Shown: positions 35,769-46,454, numbered from the stretch's first letter. The stretch is DNA of 64,000 bases from Wenyingzhuangia sp. 2_MG-2023 (GCF_030548295.1 NZ_JAUOSB010000002.1:409181-473180); one strand, 5' to 3'. The notes: generated from the sequence alone by a model not told the origin. Program-made: numbers and translations.

Positions 35769-36143
35769 TTATAATGACAATTCTAGAACTCCGTAATGAG
35801 AATCATGCTGAGTTACTTTTCCATCTTCGATAAGTAAAGCCTGTGGAGATTGATGCACTACTTGAAATTTATCAGCAATAGCAGCCGAAATATCTCTATG
35901 AGATATCAAGTCTAAAAAATACAATTTATAACCTTCACCTACCTGTTTCTCAAATTTATTCAAAACACTAGCACTAATACTACATCTTGTACTGTGTTTA
36001 AAAACAATTACTTTCTGAGTTTTAGAATCTTCAACAACTTGATCTAATTGTGACACCGCTGTTAAATAATTCCATTGTGTTTTTTTATGCCCTTGTTTTT
36101 TCTCTTCTGATGTACTTCCTAAAATTTTATCAAAAAATCCCAT
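35769..36143 (-). CDS. ytxJ: YtxJ-like monothiol bacilliredoxin
   Basis: The 124-residue protein starts at the ATG at 36143 (MGFFDKILG). An upstream in-frame ATG at 36185 adds 14 unlikely residues. The thioredoxin-like fold carries the motif KHSTRCSISASV, with one active cysteine. YtxJ proteins reduce bacillithiol mixed disulfides, so the organism probably makes bacillithiol instead of glutathione. That matters for the likely substrate of the persulfide dioxygenase at 25731-27140. Confidence 0.85.
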   Translation of the reverse strand: MGFFDKILGSTSEEKKQGHKKTQWNYLTAVSQLDQVVEDSKTQKVIVFKHSTRCSISASVLNKFEKQVGEGYKLYFLDLISHRDISAAIADKFQVVHQSPQALLIEDGKVTQHDSHYGVLELSL

Positions 36144-36370
36144 ATACTTTAATTTATTGTTAATAATTCCTTCTACAAATATCAAAAATTAAGTCGTAAC
36201 ATCACTCACAACTTACACTATAGGTCAAAACGTCGGTTAACTATCTAAATATTAAGTCATTTTGTCTAATAACACGACAAGATTTCCGTTTTACAGGATG
36301 GGAACAACAATTGCTATTTACCTATCAGAAATAGCTATTTAAAAAGTCAAACTTTATAAATCAATTAAAA

Positions 36371-38968
36371 ATGAACTTTAATAATTTTACCATAAAATCA
36401 CAAGAGGTTGTACAACAAGCTCAACAGATAACTCAAGGGTTGGGTCATCAACAAATAGAAAATGCACATCTATTTAAAGCCATTTTAGAAGTAGATGAAC
36501 ATGTTACTCCTTTTATTCTAAAAAAACTACAGGTAAACATTTCTATACTACCTCAAATTTTAGACAAAACATTAGAAAGCTATCCTAAGGTAAGTGGAGG
36601 GCAAATAGGTTTATCCGCTACATCGTCTAAAACATTGACAGACGCTAGCAACATTGCTAAAAAAATGGACGATGAATATGTTTCTATTGAACATTTATTA
36701 ATTGCGTTGTTAAAAAACAAAGACACTGTTAGCCAGTTATTAAAGGACCAAGGGGTGACCGAAAAAGGTCTAAAAGCAGCCATTGATGAAATCCGTAAAG
36801 GACAAAATGTAACGTCTCAAAGTGCTGAAGAGACCTACAATGCGCTAAACAAATATGCAAAAGATTTAAACAAATTGGCTAGTACAGGAAAATTAGATCC
36901 TGTAATTGGTCGTGATGAAGAGATTCGTAGAATTTTGCAAATTTTATCACGTAGAACCAAAAACAATCCAATCTTAATTGGAGAACCTGGAGTAGGTAAA
37001 ACAGCTATTGCAGAAGGTTTAGCTCATCGTATTGTAAAAGGTGATGTACCCGAAAACTTAAAAGACAAACAAGTGTTTTCTTTGGATATGGGGGCTTTAA
37101 TTGCGGGAGCTAAATACAAAGGTGAGTTTGAAGAACGTTTGAAATCTGTAGTAAAAGAAGTAACCTCTGCTCACGGAGACATTGTTTTGTTTATTGATGA
37201 AATTCACACATTGGTAGGAGCTGGTGGTGGTGAAGGTGCTATGGATGCAGCCAACATTTTAAAACCAGCATTGGCTCGTGGAGAATTAAGAGCTATTGGA
37301 GCTACAACTCTGGATGAATATCAAAAATATTTTGAAAAAGACAAAGCACTAGAAAGACGTTTCCAAAAAGTAATGGTAAACGAACCTGATACAGAAAGTG
37401 CCATCTCTATTTTGCGTGGTATTAAAGAAAAATACGAAGCACATCACAAAATTCAAATCAAAGATAGTGCGATTATTGCTGCTGTAGAATTGAGTCAACG
37501 ATACATTACTTCTCGTTTTTTACCAGACAAGGCGATTGATTTAATGGACGAGGCTGCTGCTAAAATGAGAATGGAGATCAACTCAAAACCAGAGGAGCTA
37601 GATGTATTGGATAGAAAAATAATGCAGTTAGAAATTGAAATTGAAGCTATCAAACGTGAAAAGGATGAGAAAAAACTGACTGCTTTGCGTAAAGAATTGG
37701 CCAATATTCAAGAAAATAGAGATAGTATTTACACACAATGGAAATCTGAAAAAGATGTGGTAGACAATATCCAAACCATTAAAGATGAGATTGATCAATT
37801 TAAACAAGATGCAGAAATAGCAGAACGTGATGGAAATTACGGTTTGGTAGCAGAATTACGCTACGGAAAAATTAAAGATGCGCAAGAAAAACTGGAAGTT
37901 GCTCAAGCAAAATTGGCTAAAAATCAAGAAACCTCTTTGATAAAAGAAGAAGTAACGGAAGATGACATTGCGGAAGTTGTTGCCAAATGGACTGGAGTTC
38001 CCGTGCAGAAAATGCTACAAAGTGAACGCGAAAAATTGCTAAAGTTAGAAGATGAACTACACCAAAGAGTTGTTGGACAAGAGGATGCTATTCAAGCAGT
38101 TTCTGATGCTGTAAGAAGGTCTAGAGCTGGTTTGCAAGACGTTAGAAAACCGCTTGGAAGTTTTCTTTTCTTAGGAACAACAGGAGTAGGTAAAACTGAA
38201 TTGGCAAAAGCATTGGCTGAATATTTGTTTGATGATGAAAATGCATTGACTCGTATAGATATGAGTGAATATCAAGAACGTCATTCAGTAAGTAGATTGG
38301 TAGGGGCACCTCCTGGTTATGTAGGTTATGATGAAGGTGGACAGTTGACCGAGGCCGTAAGACGCAAACCTTATTCTGTTGTGTTGCTAGATGAAATTGA
38401 AAAAGCTCATCCTGACACATTCAATATTTTGTTACAAGTTTTAGATGAAGGTAGGTTGACAGACAACAAAGGTCGTTTGGCAGATTTTAAAAACACTATC
38501 ATTATCATGACTTCTAACATGGGAGCTGAAATCATTAAAGAACGTTTTGAAAGAGCAACAGCACAAAACAGAGAACAAATTGCTGAGGAAGCAAAGGTTG
38601 ATGTTTTACAAAACTTAAAACAAATAGTAAGACCCGAGTTTATCAACCGTATTGATGAAATAGTAATGTTTACTCCTTTAAACATAACAGAAATTGCACA
38701 AATTGTAGAATTGCACTTGAAAGGATTGACACATCTGTTAAGCAACAAAGAAATTACTTTAGAAGCTACAGAACATGCTAAATTGACATTAGCAGAAAAA
38801 GGATTTGATCCTGAATTTGGTGCAAGACCTGTAAAGCGTGTAATTCAAAAAGAAGTTTTGAATCTTTTGTCTAAAGAAATACTAGCAGGGAACATTAGCA
38901 ATAAGAGTCATGTAATTTTAGATGCTGTTGATCATAAATTATTCTTCAAAAACATAACTATAAATTAA
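36371..38968 (+). CDS. clpB: ATP-dependent disaggregase ClpB
   Basis: The 865-residue hexameric chaperone works with DnaK to rescue aggregated proteins. The N domain spans 1-145, the first AAA+ module has [15 protein letters not shown] and the sensor [12 protein letters not shown], and the middle coiled coil lies at about 410-530. The second AAA+ module has [15 protein letters not shown] and [13 protein letters not shown] near the end. The full-length middle domain separates ClpB from ClpA and ClpC. It has about 400 bp of upstream DNA and its own terminator. Confidence 0.98.
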   Translation: MNFNNFTIKSQEVVQQAQQITQGLGHQQIENAHLFKAILEVDEHVTPFILKKLQVNISILPQILDKTLESYPKVSGGQIGLSATSSKTLTDASNIAKKMDDEYVSIEHLLIALLKNKDTVSQLLKDQGVTEKGLKAAIDEIRKGQNVTSQSAEETYNALNKYAKDLNKLASTGKLDPVIGRDEEIRRILQILSRRTKNNPILIGEPGVGKTAIAEGLAHRIVKGDVPENLKDKQVFSLDMGALIAGAKYKGEFEERLKSVVKEVTSAHGDIVLFIDEIHTLVGAGGGEGAMDAANILKPALARGELRAIGATTLDEYQKYFEKDKALERRFQKVMVNEPDTESAISILRGIKEKYEAHHKIQIKDSAIIAAVELSQRYITSRFLPDKAIDLMDEAAAKMRMEINSKPEELDVLDRKIMQLEIEIEAIKREKDEKKLTALRKELANIQENRDSIYTQWKSEKDVVDNIQTIKDEIDQFKQDAEIAERDGNYGLVAELRYGKIKDAQEKLEVAQAKLAKNQETSLIKEEVTEDDIAEVVAKWTGVPVQKMLQSEREKLLKLEDELHQRVVGQEDAIQAVSDAVRRSRAGLQDVRKPLGSFLFLGTTGVGKTELAKALAEYLFDDENALTRIDMSEYQERHSVSRLVGAPPGYVGYDEGGQLTEAVRRKPYSVVLLDEIEKAHPDTFNILLQVLDEGRLTDNKGRLADFKNTIIIMTSNMGAEIIKERFERATAQNREQIAEEAKVDVLQNLKQIVRPEFINRIDEIVMFTPLNITEIAQIVELHLKGLTHLLSNKEITLEATEHAKLTLAEKGFDPEFGARPVKRVIQKEVLNLLSKEILAGNISNKSHVILDAVDHKLFFKNITIN

Positions 38969-39005
38969 CGCTAATTATACGTTGTTTTCTCAATGAACAC
39001 TAAAG

Positions 39006-39035
39006 CTCTTTACCTACAGGTAAAGAGTTTTTTTT
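39006..39035 (+). terminator. Terminator after clpB
   Basis: The perfect stem CTCTTTACC/GGTAAAGAG has a TACA loop and is followed by eight T. Confidence 0.9.
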
Positions 39036-39159
39036 ATAGAAAAGCATACTAAAGTATGATAAAAATCAAGAAAAAGCCAACTAGTTTTACCTAACATTTA
39101 ACAATACAAATAACCACACAAAATTATTCAACATGAAACAACATTATTCTAAATCAATA

Positions 39160-40128
39160 ATGAAAAAAACAAACATTCTCATTACACTTTTTGTTCTTTT
39201 TGCTTATCAAATAAATGCACATGCATTGACAAAACCCGTAATAACTAGTATTACAACAGATAGCGGTATAAGCGTTTCTGACTACATTACCAACGACACA
39301 AGTATTCAAATACATGGTACAGCAACACCAAATAGTCAAATAGCTTTAAAAATAAACGGATTTTCCACTTCCCTTTTTGGCGTATATGTAATAACTGATA
39401 GCTCAGGAAACTTTATTTTTGACTTAACTCCCTATGATCCTTTAAACGATGGTACGACAACCTTTATTGCCGAATCTTCATTAGGTGGTGAATCAATGGA
39501 CTCTGATCCAAAATCAGTAACTATAGATACTATAATTCCCGAAGTAACGTCTATTGCAGTAGTTACTCCTAGCGAAACACAACCAACATCTATCAATTTT
39601 TTGGTGAATTTTAGTGAAAAAGTAAACAACATTTCTGCTGATGATTTTGAATTAACTTTGACAAATTCCGTGGGAGCATCTATCAACTCTATCACACCTT
39701 CATCAGGAACGGGTTCTAACGTAATTGTTAACGTTGTTATTTCTAACCCAACAGTAGATAGTGGTACAATTCGTTTAGATTTAAAAGCAAACACCAATTT
39801 AATAGATCCTGCAGGTAACGGAAATGGAACTAGTGGATATGTATCTGCATTTACTTCAGGAAGCTCATATGAATTGAACCCTACAACCTTAAGCAATTCT
39901 AGTGCTGAATTAAAAAAAGCAATTACCATTTATTACAACACTTCTAATTCCAATCTAACAATTACAAGTAAAAAAATAATTGACCATATTGCTATTTATG
40001 ACGTGTGTGGAAAATTAATTATTTCTACGACCGAAAAAAGCATCAACCTTAACTATTTAAAAACTGGAGTATACATTGTAAACATTGGTAGTGAAGGAAA
40101 GCTTTTTAGCAAAAAAATAACAAAGTAA
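39160..40128 (+). CDS. Secreted Ig-like protein with type IX secretion sorting domain
   Basis: The start used is the ATG at 39160, which gives a normal signal peptide (KKTNILITLFVLFAYQINAHA) and 322 residues. The frame could begin 27 bp earlier. Two Ig-like domains follow (about 25-125 and 128-235, the latter with PTSINFLVNFSEKVN and DDFELTLT). The C-terminal 75 residues (LTITSKKIIDHIAIYD and LKTGVYIVNIGSEGK) form a type A T9SS sorting domain. The protein should be secreted or attached at the surface. No enzyme domain is present; an adhesin or matrix role is possible. Confidence 0.8.
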   Translation: MKKTNILITLFVLFAYQINAHALTKPVITSITTDSGISVSDYITNDTSIQIHGTATPNSQIALKINGFSTSLFGVYVITDSSGNFIFDLTPYDPLNDGTTTFIAESSLGGESMDSDPKSVTIDTIIPEVTSIAVVTPSETQPTSINFLVNFSEKVNNISADDFELTLTNSVGASINSITPSSGTGSNVIVNVVISNPTVDSGTIRLDLKANTNLIDPAGNGNGTSGYVSAFTSGSSYELNPTTLSNSSAELKKAITIYYNTSNSNLTITSKKIIDHIAIYDVCGKLIISTTEKSINLNYLKTGVYIVNIGSEGKLFSKKITK

Positions 40129-40175
40129 ATATGAAAATCATTATTTAAAAATTGATAAACATTTTTTTATAACTA

Positions 40176-40214
40176 AGAGAGCTAAACCCACTGATGTTTA
40201 GCTCTCTTTTTTTT
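40176..40214 (+). terminator. Terminator after the T9SS protein gene
   Basis: The 12-bp stem AGAGAGCTAAAC/GTTTAGCTCTCT has an 8-nt loop and is followed by seven T. Confidence 0.9.
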
Positions 40215-40322
40215 CTAATTATTTATTGGTCTTTTCCATTTCAATATCATATTTAATTTTTAAATTTATTTGGCATTATTCTTGAAAATCTTAATCCAAA
40301 AATTCACCAATTCTATTACAAA

Positions 40323-40655
40323 ATGCATTTACTATTTTCCTACGGAACCTTACAGTTAGAAAAAGTTCAGCAAGAATCTTTTGGAAGGACCTTAACAGGA
40401 ACTCCAGATACTCTTAAAGGATACAAATTAGGGAAACTTAAAATTACTGATGCAGACGTACTTGCAAAAAGTGAGCAAGAATTTCATCCAATTGCTGAAA
40501 TTTCTAAAAATAATAACGACCAAATAAAAGGAATTCTTTTTGAAATTACCCAAGAAGAGCTAGACCAAGCAGATGCTTATGAAGTGTCTGATTACAAACG
40601 AATAGAAGCCACTTTTGCCTCTGGTATAAAAGGGTGGATATATATAAAATCATAA
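40323..40655 (+). CDS. Gamma-glutamylcyclotransferase-like (AIG2/GGCT fold) protein
   Basis: The 110-residue protein has the family phosphate/substrate loop LFSYGTLQ at the N-terminus and the conserved acid in the ELDQADAYE helix near 85, just after ILFEITQEE. AIG2-like enzymes cleave gamma-glutamyl amines or peptides to 5-oxoproline. Bacterial members are small and their substrates are mostly unknown. It lies 19 bp upstream of the peroxiredoxin gene and probably shares its transcript. Confidence 0.85.
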   Translation: MHLLFSYGTLQLEKVQQESFGRTLTGTPDTLKGYKLGKLKITDADVLAKSEQEFHPIAEISKNNNDQIKGILFEITQEELDQADAYEVSDYKRIEATFASGIKGWIYIKS

Positions 40656-40674
40656 TTCAATAAAATAAATAACT

Positions 40675-41313
40675 ATGAGCACATTAAGATTAGGTGACAT
40701 TGCACCAGACTTTACCGCACAAACTACAGAAGGTGAAATTAATTTTCACGAATGGTTAGGAGACAGTTGGGGAATTTTATTCTCTCATCCTTCAGACTAC
40801 ACTCCTGTTTGTACTACTGAATTAGGAACCGTTGCTAAATACAAAGAAGAATTTAACAAAAGAAATGTGAAAATTGCTGCATTGAGTGTAGATGGTGTAG
40901 AATCTCACCACGGATGGATCAAAGACATCAACGAAACTCAAAATACAACTGTAAATTTCCCAATCATTGCCGATGAAGATAAAAAAGTATCTGACTTGTA
41001 CGATATGATTCACCCAAATGCTGACAACACCTTAACTGTTCGTTCTGTATTTGTAATTGGTGCTGACAAGAAAGTAAAATTGATCATTGTATATCCTGCT
41101 TCTACAGGAAGAAATTTTGATGAATTGTTAAGAGTAATTGATTCTTTACAATTGACAGCTTACCACAAAGTAGCAACACCTGCAAACTGGAAAAATGGTG
41201 AAGACGTTGTAATTTCTCCTGCCGTAAGTAACGAAGAAATCCCAACTTTGTTCCCTAAAGGACACAAAGAAGTAAAACCTTATTTGAGAGTAACACCTCA
41301 ACCAAACATCTAA
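40675..41313 (+). CDS. 1-Cys peroxiredoxin (Prx6 family)
   Basis: The 212-residue peroxidase reduces hydrogen peroxide and organic peroxides. The active site is SHPSDYTPVCTTELGT with peroxidatic Cys46. A long C-terminal arm (about 160-212, TPANWKNGEDVVISPAV) is typical of the Prx6 subfamily. No resolving cysteine is visible, so an outside thiol is needed, possibly bacillithiol. It is followed by a terminator. Confidence 0.95.
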   Translation: MSTLRLGDIAPDFTAQTTEGEINFHEWLGDSWGILFSHPSDYTPVCTTELGTVAKYKEEFNKRNVKIAALSVDGVESHHGWIKDINETQNTTVNFPIIADEDKKVSDLYDMIHPNADNTLTVRSVFVIGADKKVKLIIVYPASTGRNFDELLRVIDSLQLTAYHKVATPANWKNGEDVVISPAVSNEEIPTLFPKGHKEVKPYLRVTPQPNI

Positions 41314-41331
41314 AATTGTTATCCAATTTTT

Positions 41332-41365
41332 AAACTCCATGATTTATTTCATGGAGTTTTTTTAT
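41332..41365 (+). terminator. Terminator after the peroxiredoxin gene
   Basis: The stem AAACTCCATGA/TCATGGAGTTT has a 6-nt loop and is followed by T residues. Confidence 0.85.
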
Positions 41366-41395
41366 TTTAGGCAAATCACAACCAAACATCAAAAC

Positions 41396-41785
41396 ATGCT
41401 AAAACTCAACAAACTTCATCATGTAGCCATTATTTGCAAAAACTACCAGCTTTCTAAGGAATTTTATACAAACGTTTTAGGCTTTACTATACTACAAGAA
41501 ATTTACAGAAAAGAAAGAGATTCATATAAATTAGATTTGTGTCTAAACGGAACTTATATTATTGAATTATTCTCCTTTCCTAACCCACCACAAAGACCAT
41601 CAAGGCCCGAAGCGCTTGGATTAAGACATCTTGCTTTTGAAGTAGATGATATTGAAGAAAATGTGAAAATTTTGCAAGATAAAAATGTAAATGTAGAACC
41701 TATTAGAATGGACCCACATACGGGTAAAAAATTCACTTTCTTTGCTGATCCAGACAATTTACCTTTAGAAATTTATGAAAACTGA
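41396..41785 (+). CDS. VOC-family glyoxalase I-like metalloprotein (YaeR/SMU1112c type)
   Basis: The ATG at 41396 gives 129 residues beginning LKLNKLHHVAIICKNY. The in-frame start 57 bp upstream lies inside the terminator stem and is rejected. Metal ligands of the vicinal oxygen chelate fold are seen in HHVAI, in YIIELFSFP near 60, in GLRHLAFEV near 80 and in LPLEIYE at the end. The length and pattern match YaeR rather than true glyoxalase I. The substrate is unknown. Confidence 0.85.
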   Translation: MLKLNKLHHVAIICKNYQLSKEFYTNVLGFTILQEIYRKERDSYKLDLCLNGTYIIELFSFPNPPQRPSRPEALGLRHLAFEVDDIEENVKILQDKNVNVEPIRMDPHTGKKFTFFADPDNLPLEIYEN

Positions 41786-41958
41786 TTCTTTTAGCACAAA
41801 ACACAAAATTGTTTATTTTAACAAATGACAACACAAAATCAGTTAATTCTGTACAAAAATTCATCAATAAGGTTTCAAGTCATTTCAATAAATAATCTTA
41901 GAATTGTACGCTACATTCATAAAGTATATTATTAATCTTTATCAGCTAAAATAATAAA

Positions 41959-44208
41959 ATGAAGAATAAAAAAGATCTCGTCATTGCCTCACAAGCCCAA
42001 AGTGCAGCAGGAATAAAAGCTGTGTATATTTCATTACAACAAATTTTTAGCAGAATGTCTTTTCAGAACTCTTTTAAAGTACTGAGTAAACTGAATCAGA
42101 AAAAAGGAATGGACTGTCCTGGTTGTGCATGGCCAGATCCTGATCATAGATCTAAGCTGGGTGAATTTTGTGAAAACGGTGTAAAAGCAATTGCAGAAGA
42201 AGCTATGGAACGGGTGGCTGATCCTGATTTTTTTGCAAAATACAGCGTTGAAGAATTGTCTAATCAAAGTGATTATTGGCTGGGACAACAAGGTAGATTG
42301 ACACATCCTATGATTTTAAGAAATGGAGAAACTCACTATACTCCTATTTCCTGGAAAGAAACCAATCAAATTATTGCGAAAGAATTAAATAGTTTGAGCA
42401 GTCCTAACGAAGCCGCTTTTTATACTTCAGGAAGAACTAGCAACGAAGCTGCCTTTTTATATCAATTATTTGTACGAATGTTTGGAACAAATAACTTGCC
42501 AGATTGCTCTAACATGTGTCACGAATCTAGCGGGGTTGCACTATCCAAAACCGTTGGAATAGGAAAAGGATCTGTTACTTTAAATGATTTTAACAAAGCA
42601 GAATTGATTCTAATTTTTGGTCAAAACCCAGCAACCAATCACCCTAGAATGTTGTCTACTTTAGAAAAGGCTAAAAAAAATGGAGCTAAAGTAGTTGCCA
42701 TCAACCCACTAAAAGAAGCTGGATTGATCAACTTTAAAAACCCTCAGAGTCCAAGCGGAATTTTAAAAGGGGTTGATATTGCCGATTTGTATTTGCAAAT
42801 AAAAATAAACGAAGACGTTGCTTTGTTAAAAGCTGTAATGGCTAAATTATTTCAACTTACTGCGACAAGACCTGAAGTATTAGATCATGAATTCATCAAC
42901 AACAAAACTGCTGGTTTTACGGAATTTAAAGAGGAAATCTTAGGTCATGACATAGAGAAACTCATTCAAAAAACAGGCATAGCAACAAGTGAAATTGATA
43001 TTTTGGTTGATTTAATTGCAAATAGAAGTAAAATTATTGCTTGTTGGGGAATGGGATTGACCCAGCACGTTAATGGTGTTGATAACATTCAAGAAGTCGT
43101 CAACCTTTTATTGATGAAAGGAAGCATTTCCAAAGAAGGAGCTGGTACTTGTCCGGTGCGTGGACACAGCAATGTACAGGGAGATAGGACTATGGGAATT
43201 GCAGAAAAACCGTCCAAAGAACTACTTGATAAAATTAGTGAAAATTTTGGTTTTACACCTCCTAAAGAACATGGGTATTCTGTAGTAGAAGCTATTGAAG
43301 CTATGTATAAGGGAGAGGCCAAGGTTTTTATTGGAATGGGAGGAAATTTTTTATCTGCAGCACCAGACACCAACTACACAACCAAAGCACTAAACAATTG
43401 CAATCTTACAGCTCATATTTCTACCAAATTAAATCGTTCTCACTTAACTCCTGGTAAAACCGCATTGATTTTACCTTCTATGGGAAGAACTGATACTTTT
43501 GTAAAAAATGGTAAGGAACAATTTGTAACGGTAGAAAACTCAATGGGAGTTGTTCATACTAGTAAAGGTATGTTAACGCCTCCTTCTGAATTTGTGGAAA
43601 GTGAACCTGTGATTGTTGCCAACATTGCCAAAGCTACATTGAATCAAGACAAAGTAGACTGGGACTTTTTAACAGAAGACTACAACAATATTCGTGATCT
43701 GATAGAAAAAACTATTTCTGGATTTGAAAACTACAACCAAAGAATACAGCAACCTATTGGTTTTGAGTTACCAAATGGTGCCAGAACTGGTGAATTTACA
43801 ACACCAAACAAAAAAGCAAATTTTACAGTCAATAAAATCAACGAAATTACTGTAGAAGATAATGAATTTATCATGATGACCACCCGTAGCCACGACCAAT
43901 TTAACACCACCATCTATGGTTTAGACGATCGTTATAGAGGAATTTACAATGGTCGTATGGTTGTATTTATGAATCCAAATGACATTTATAAATTAGAATT
44001 AAAAAAAGGAGATAAAGTTTCTTTGTACAACAACTACAACAACGTAAAAAGACAAGTTGATAATTTTTCTGTAGTACCTTACAACATTCCTAAAGGGTGT
44101 TTGGCTACTTATTACCCAGAATCAAACCCATTAGTTCCCATTAATTTAACGGCACATTTAAGCCACACACCTTCTTCAAAATCAATAAAAGTTAAAATTA
44201 AGCGATAA
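41959..44208 (+). CDS. FdhF/YdeP-family molybdopterin oxidoreductase
   Basis: The 749-residue protein begins with KGMDCPGCAWPDPDHRSKLGEFCENG near residue 50, the cysteine block typical of YdeP-like enzymes, which replaces a full CxxCxxxC iron-sulfur site. Molybdopterin-binding blocks follow: FYTSGRTSNEAAFLYQLFVR near 155, FGQNPATNHPRML near 218 and VRGHSNVQGDRTMGIAEKPS near 402. The C-terminal domain has MMTTRSHDQFNTTIYG near 640. E. coli YdeP is linked to acid resistance and its substrate is unknown; a formate role is not shown. No partner subunit lies beside it. A ModA-like gene lies 2.3 kb downstream. Confidence 0.9.
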   Translation: MKNKKDLVIASQAQSAAGIKAVYISLQQIFSRMSFQNSFKVLSKLNQKKGMDCPGCAWPDPDHRSKLGEFCENGVKAIAEEAMERVADPDFFAKYSVEELSNQSDYWLGQQGRLTHPMILRNGETHYTPISWKETNQIIAKELNSLSSPNEAAFYTSGRTSNEAAFLYQLFVRMFGTNNLPDCSNMCHESSGVALSKTVGIGKGSVTLNDFNKAELILIFGQNPATNHPRMLSTLEKAKKNGAKVVAINPLKEAGLINFKNPQSPSGILKGVDIADLYLQIKINEDVALLKAVMAKLFQLTATRPEVLDHEFINNKTAGFTEFKEEILGHDIEKLIQKTGIATSEIDILVDLIANRSKIIACWGMGLTQHVNGVDNIQEVVNLLLMKGSISKEGAGTCPVRGHSNVQGDRTMGIAEKPSKELLDKISENFGFTPPKEHGYSVVEAIEAMYKGEAKVFIGMGGNFLSAAPDTNYTTKALNNCNLTAHISTKLNRSHLTPGKTALILPSMGRTDTFVKNGKEQFVTVENSMGVVHTSKGMLTPPSEFVESEPVIVANIAKATLNQDKVDWDFLTEDYNNIRDLIEKTISGFENYNQRIQQPIGFELPNGARTGEFTTPNKKANFTVNKINEITVEDNEFIMMTTRSHDQFNTTIYGLDDRYRGIYNGRMVVFMNPNDIYKLELKKGDKVSLYNNYNNVKRQVDNFSVVPYNIPKGCLATYYPESNPLVPINLTAHLSHTPSSKSIKVKIKR

Positions 44209-44654
44209 AACTACGGAAAGACACAGTAAAGAAGTTCTGTAAGTAAAACTAGAAATCTGTAAATTTGGGGCAGGTTTAGTTTACCACACTTTAGTTTTAT
44301 TAAATACCCCACTAAAATCCTCGTCTATAGTTATAAATGAGGATTTTTTTTATTTTTTAACAACACTAGTTCTTTAGTACTAGTTTAGCTCAAATTTTTA
44401 TATTAACTTCATGCTTACCAAACCCCTTAAACCCCATATGAACTATGAATAACAAAAGTTAATTCTCTAAAACATTGTTTATCAAATATATAATTTTTAT
44501 TGATATATGTTTTTAAACAGTATTTTTTATGTTTTTTTGCATGTGAAAAAATAAATTAATTTTATAATAGTCAAAACCATAGATTCCTATTTTAATTAAT
44601 TAAAAGTAATATTTACCCCAAACCAGACTAACAATGGTTATTATTAAATAACAA
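44209..44654. other. 446-bp gap holding a terminator for the YdeP-type gene
   Basis: The hairpin AAAATCCTC/GAGGATTTT (44314-44347) with a following T run should end the molybdoenzyme transcript. The rest is AT-rich with no frame that looks like a gene. The promoter for the kinase at 44655 should lie in the last 150 bp, but no clear TAnnTTTG is seen. Confidence 0.6.
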
Positions 44655-45812
44655 ATGAAGATTACGGACTATAGCATATTCGATAACATGATAGAGGGCG
44701 TACAAGTCGTAAATAAAAAATGGCAGTACGTCTATGTAAACGATTCAATGGTTGTTCACAGTAAACTAACCAGAGAGGAATTACTTGGTCATACAATGAT
44801 GGAAAAATACCCTGGTATTGAAGAAACAGATATTTTTGCTCCTATTTTGAAAAGTATGACTAAAAGAGTTCCAACTCAAATAACTACTGAATTTAAATTT
44901 CCAGACGAAAGTAAAAATTGGTTTAGTTTACGTATTGAGCCTATTCCTCAAGGAATTCTTATCATGACGTATGATGTTACACTTCAAAAAAGAGCTGAAG
45001 AAGAATTATTCAAAATGAATGAGCTTCTAGAAAATTTAGTAATTGAGAGAACTCTAGAACTTCGTGAATCACTTGATCGTCAGAAAAAACTTATTAAAAT
45101 GAAAAGTTCATTTATCTCCATGGCTTCTCATGAATTAAGAACCCCTTTAGGAATCATCTTAACCAGTGCAAATCTTGCAGAAAAATACACGGAAAGTTCT
45201 CAACAAGACAAAAGAGAAAAACATTTTAAAAGAATTAAATCCTCTGTCAGAAATCTTGTAGAAACACTTAATTACTTTTTAACCGCTGACAAATTAGGGC
45301 ATGGTAAAGTAGACACCACAAAAGAACAATTTGATTTTGATGATTACCTAAAAGACCTTTTAAAACAATTTGAAGAAATTCTCAAGAGAGGACAAAAAAT
45401 TAAATATTCCTTTAAAGGAGATAAAGAAATTGTTAGTGATAAAAAAATAATTAGAAACATTATTCAAAACTTAGTTTCTAACGCTATTAAATATTCAAAA
45501 ACGGATATTGAATTGAATATTGTTGTTGATCCTAAAATAATAAAGATTGAAGTTATTGATCATGGTATTGGTATACCAAAAGATCAACAAGGTGAAATGT
45601 TTGAAAAGTTTTTTAGAGCCAAAAACACCTCAAACATCCAAGGAACTGGATTGGGGTTAAATATTGTAAAACATTATCTTGATTTGTTAAATGGTCATAT
45701 TTCTTTTACAAGTGAAGAAAATATAGGAACTACATTTACCGTAAAGCTTCTTAATGAATTGACATTAGAAAAAGAAAGGGACAAACTATATTCTTCTAAC
45801 AAAAGAAATTAA
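44655..45812 (+). CDS. PAS-domain sensor histidine kinase, orphan and soluble
   Basis: The 385-residue protein has a PAS domain (about 5-115), a coiled-coil linker (about 112-150) and a HisKA domain with FISMASHELRTPLG, where His159 is the phosphoacceptor. The HATPase domain has N-box NLVSNAIKYS near 278, G1 DHGIGIP near 305 and G2 GTGLGLNIVKHY near 337. No transmembrane helix or receiver domain is seen, so it senses something in the cytoplasm. No response regulator lies in the window. Confidence 0.92.
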   Translation: MKITDYSIFDNMIEGVQVVNKKWQYVYVNDSMVVHSKLTREELLGHTMMEKYPGIEETDIFAPILKSMTKRVPTQITTEFKFPDESKNWFSLRIEPIPQGILIMTYDVTLQKRAEEELFKMNELLENLVIERTLELRESLDRQKKLIKMKSSFISMASHELRTPLGIILTSANLAEKYTESSQQDKREKHFKRIKSSVRNLVETLNYFLTADKLGHGKVDTTKEQFDFDDYLKDLLKQFEEILKRGQKIKYSFKGDKEIVSDKKIIRNIIQNLVSNAIKYSKTDIELNIVVDPKIIKIEVIDHGIGIPKDQQGEMFEKFFRAKNTSNIQGTGLGLNIVKHYLDLLNGHISFTSEENIGTTFTVKLLNELTLEKERDKLYSSNKRN

Positions 45813-45830
45813 CAACCACAAAGAAAATTA

Positions 45831-45870
45831 CAAACCTCTTAAATTTTTCTTAATAATCTTAAGAGGTTTG
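45831..45870 (+). terminator. Terminator-like hairpin after the sensor kinase
   Basis: The 12-bp stem CAAACCTCTTAA/TTAAGAGGTTTG has a 16-nt loop. The T run after it is weak, so termination may be incomplete. Confidence 0.6.
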
Positions 45871-46422
45871 ACTTATTTGTTAGGTACTTACAATTCACTT
45901 TTATCTATAGACAAATCCTTTAACTAGCAAATATTTTCTACGTGTACCCAATATTCTTTTTTAAGTTATTTTCCTTTTATAGAAACTAAACTTATTCACT
46001 TGACAAAAGAACATTTATTTCTCCATATGCTATTTGAAGTATATATCATAGATATTTTTTCGCTTAAAATACATTAAACAATTACTAGTTTCAACAATCT
46101 AAAGCCACAAACTAGTACTTTTCTTATCACCACAGCTTTGTTACTAACATATCTAGACAGCCTATTCACCTACGTGATACGTATGACTTTATGTTCTTTG
46201 ATCTAAAACACCATACCTTTAGAAACACCTAGCTATTGTAATCTTTAATTACCTCGAGTCTGATTATAGCTTTCAAAATACAACAACTCATAGGCTCTAT
46301 TTTTAATTTACACCTTATTTTAACAAGTAACATATATACAAACAAAATTACAACCTAGCCCATTCTTTTGTTTCATCCACCATCATTTCATAACTAACAG
46401 TTATCTACTATAACTAAATCGG
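45871..46422. other. Long AT-rich gap without a gene
   Basis: No frame in this stretch looks coding. Short inverted repeats are present near its right end, including GTTAT-N5-ATAAC at 46400-46414 just upstream of the promoter of the ModA-like gene. A small RNA cannot be excluded, but nothing supports one. Confidence 0.4.
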
Positions 46423-46454
46423 TTTCGTATGATTATCTATTAATTCTACATTTG
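46423..46454 (+). promoter_or_regulatory. Promoter of the ModA-like/DsrE/cytochrome genes
   Basis: TTTC (46423-46426), 20 nt, then TACATTTG (46447-46454) match the Bacteroidota promoter with one change in the -33 element. The start should be near 46461, leaving a leader of about 40 nt. The inverted repeat GTTAT-N5-ATAAC (46400-46414) lies immediately upstream. Confidence 0.6.

Noticed and set aside
39432..39929. 165-codon minus-strand frame opposite the T9SS protein gene
   Set aside because: The plus strand has signal peptide, Ig-like repeats and sorting domain; the minus frame has none and lacks a start context.
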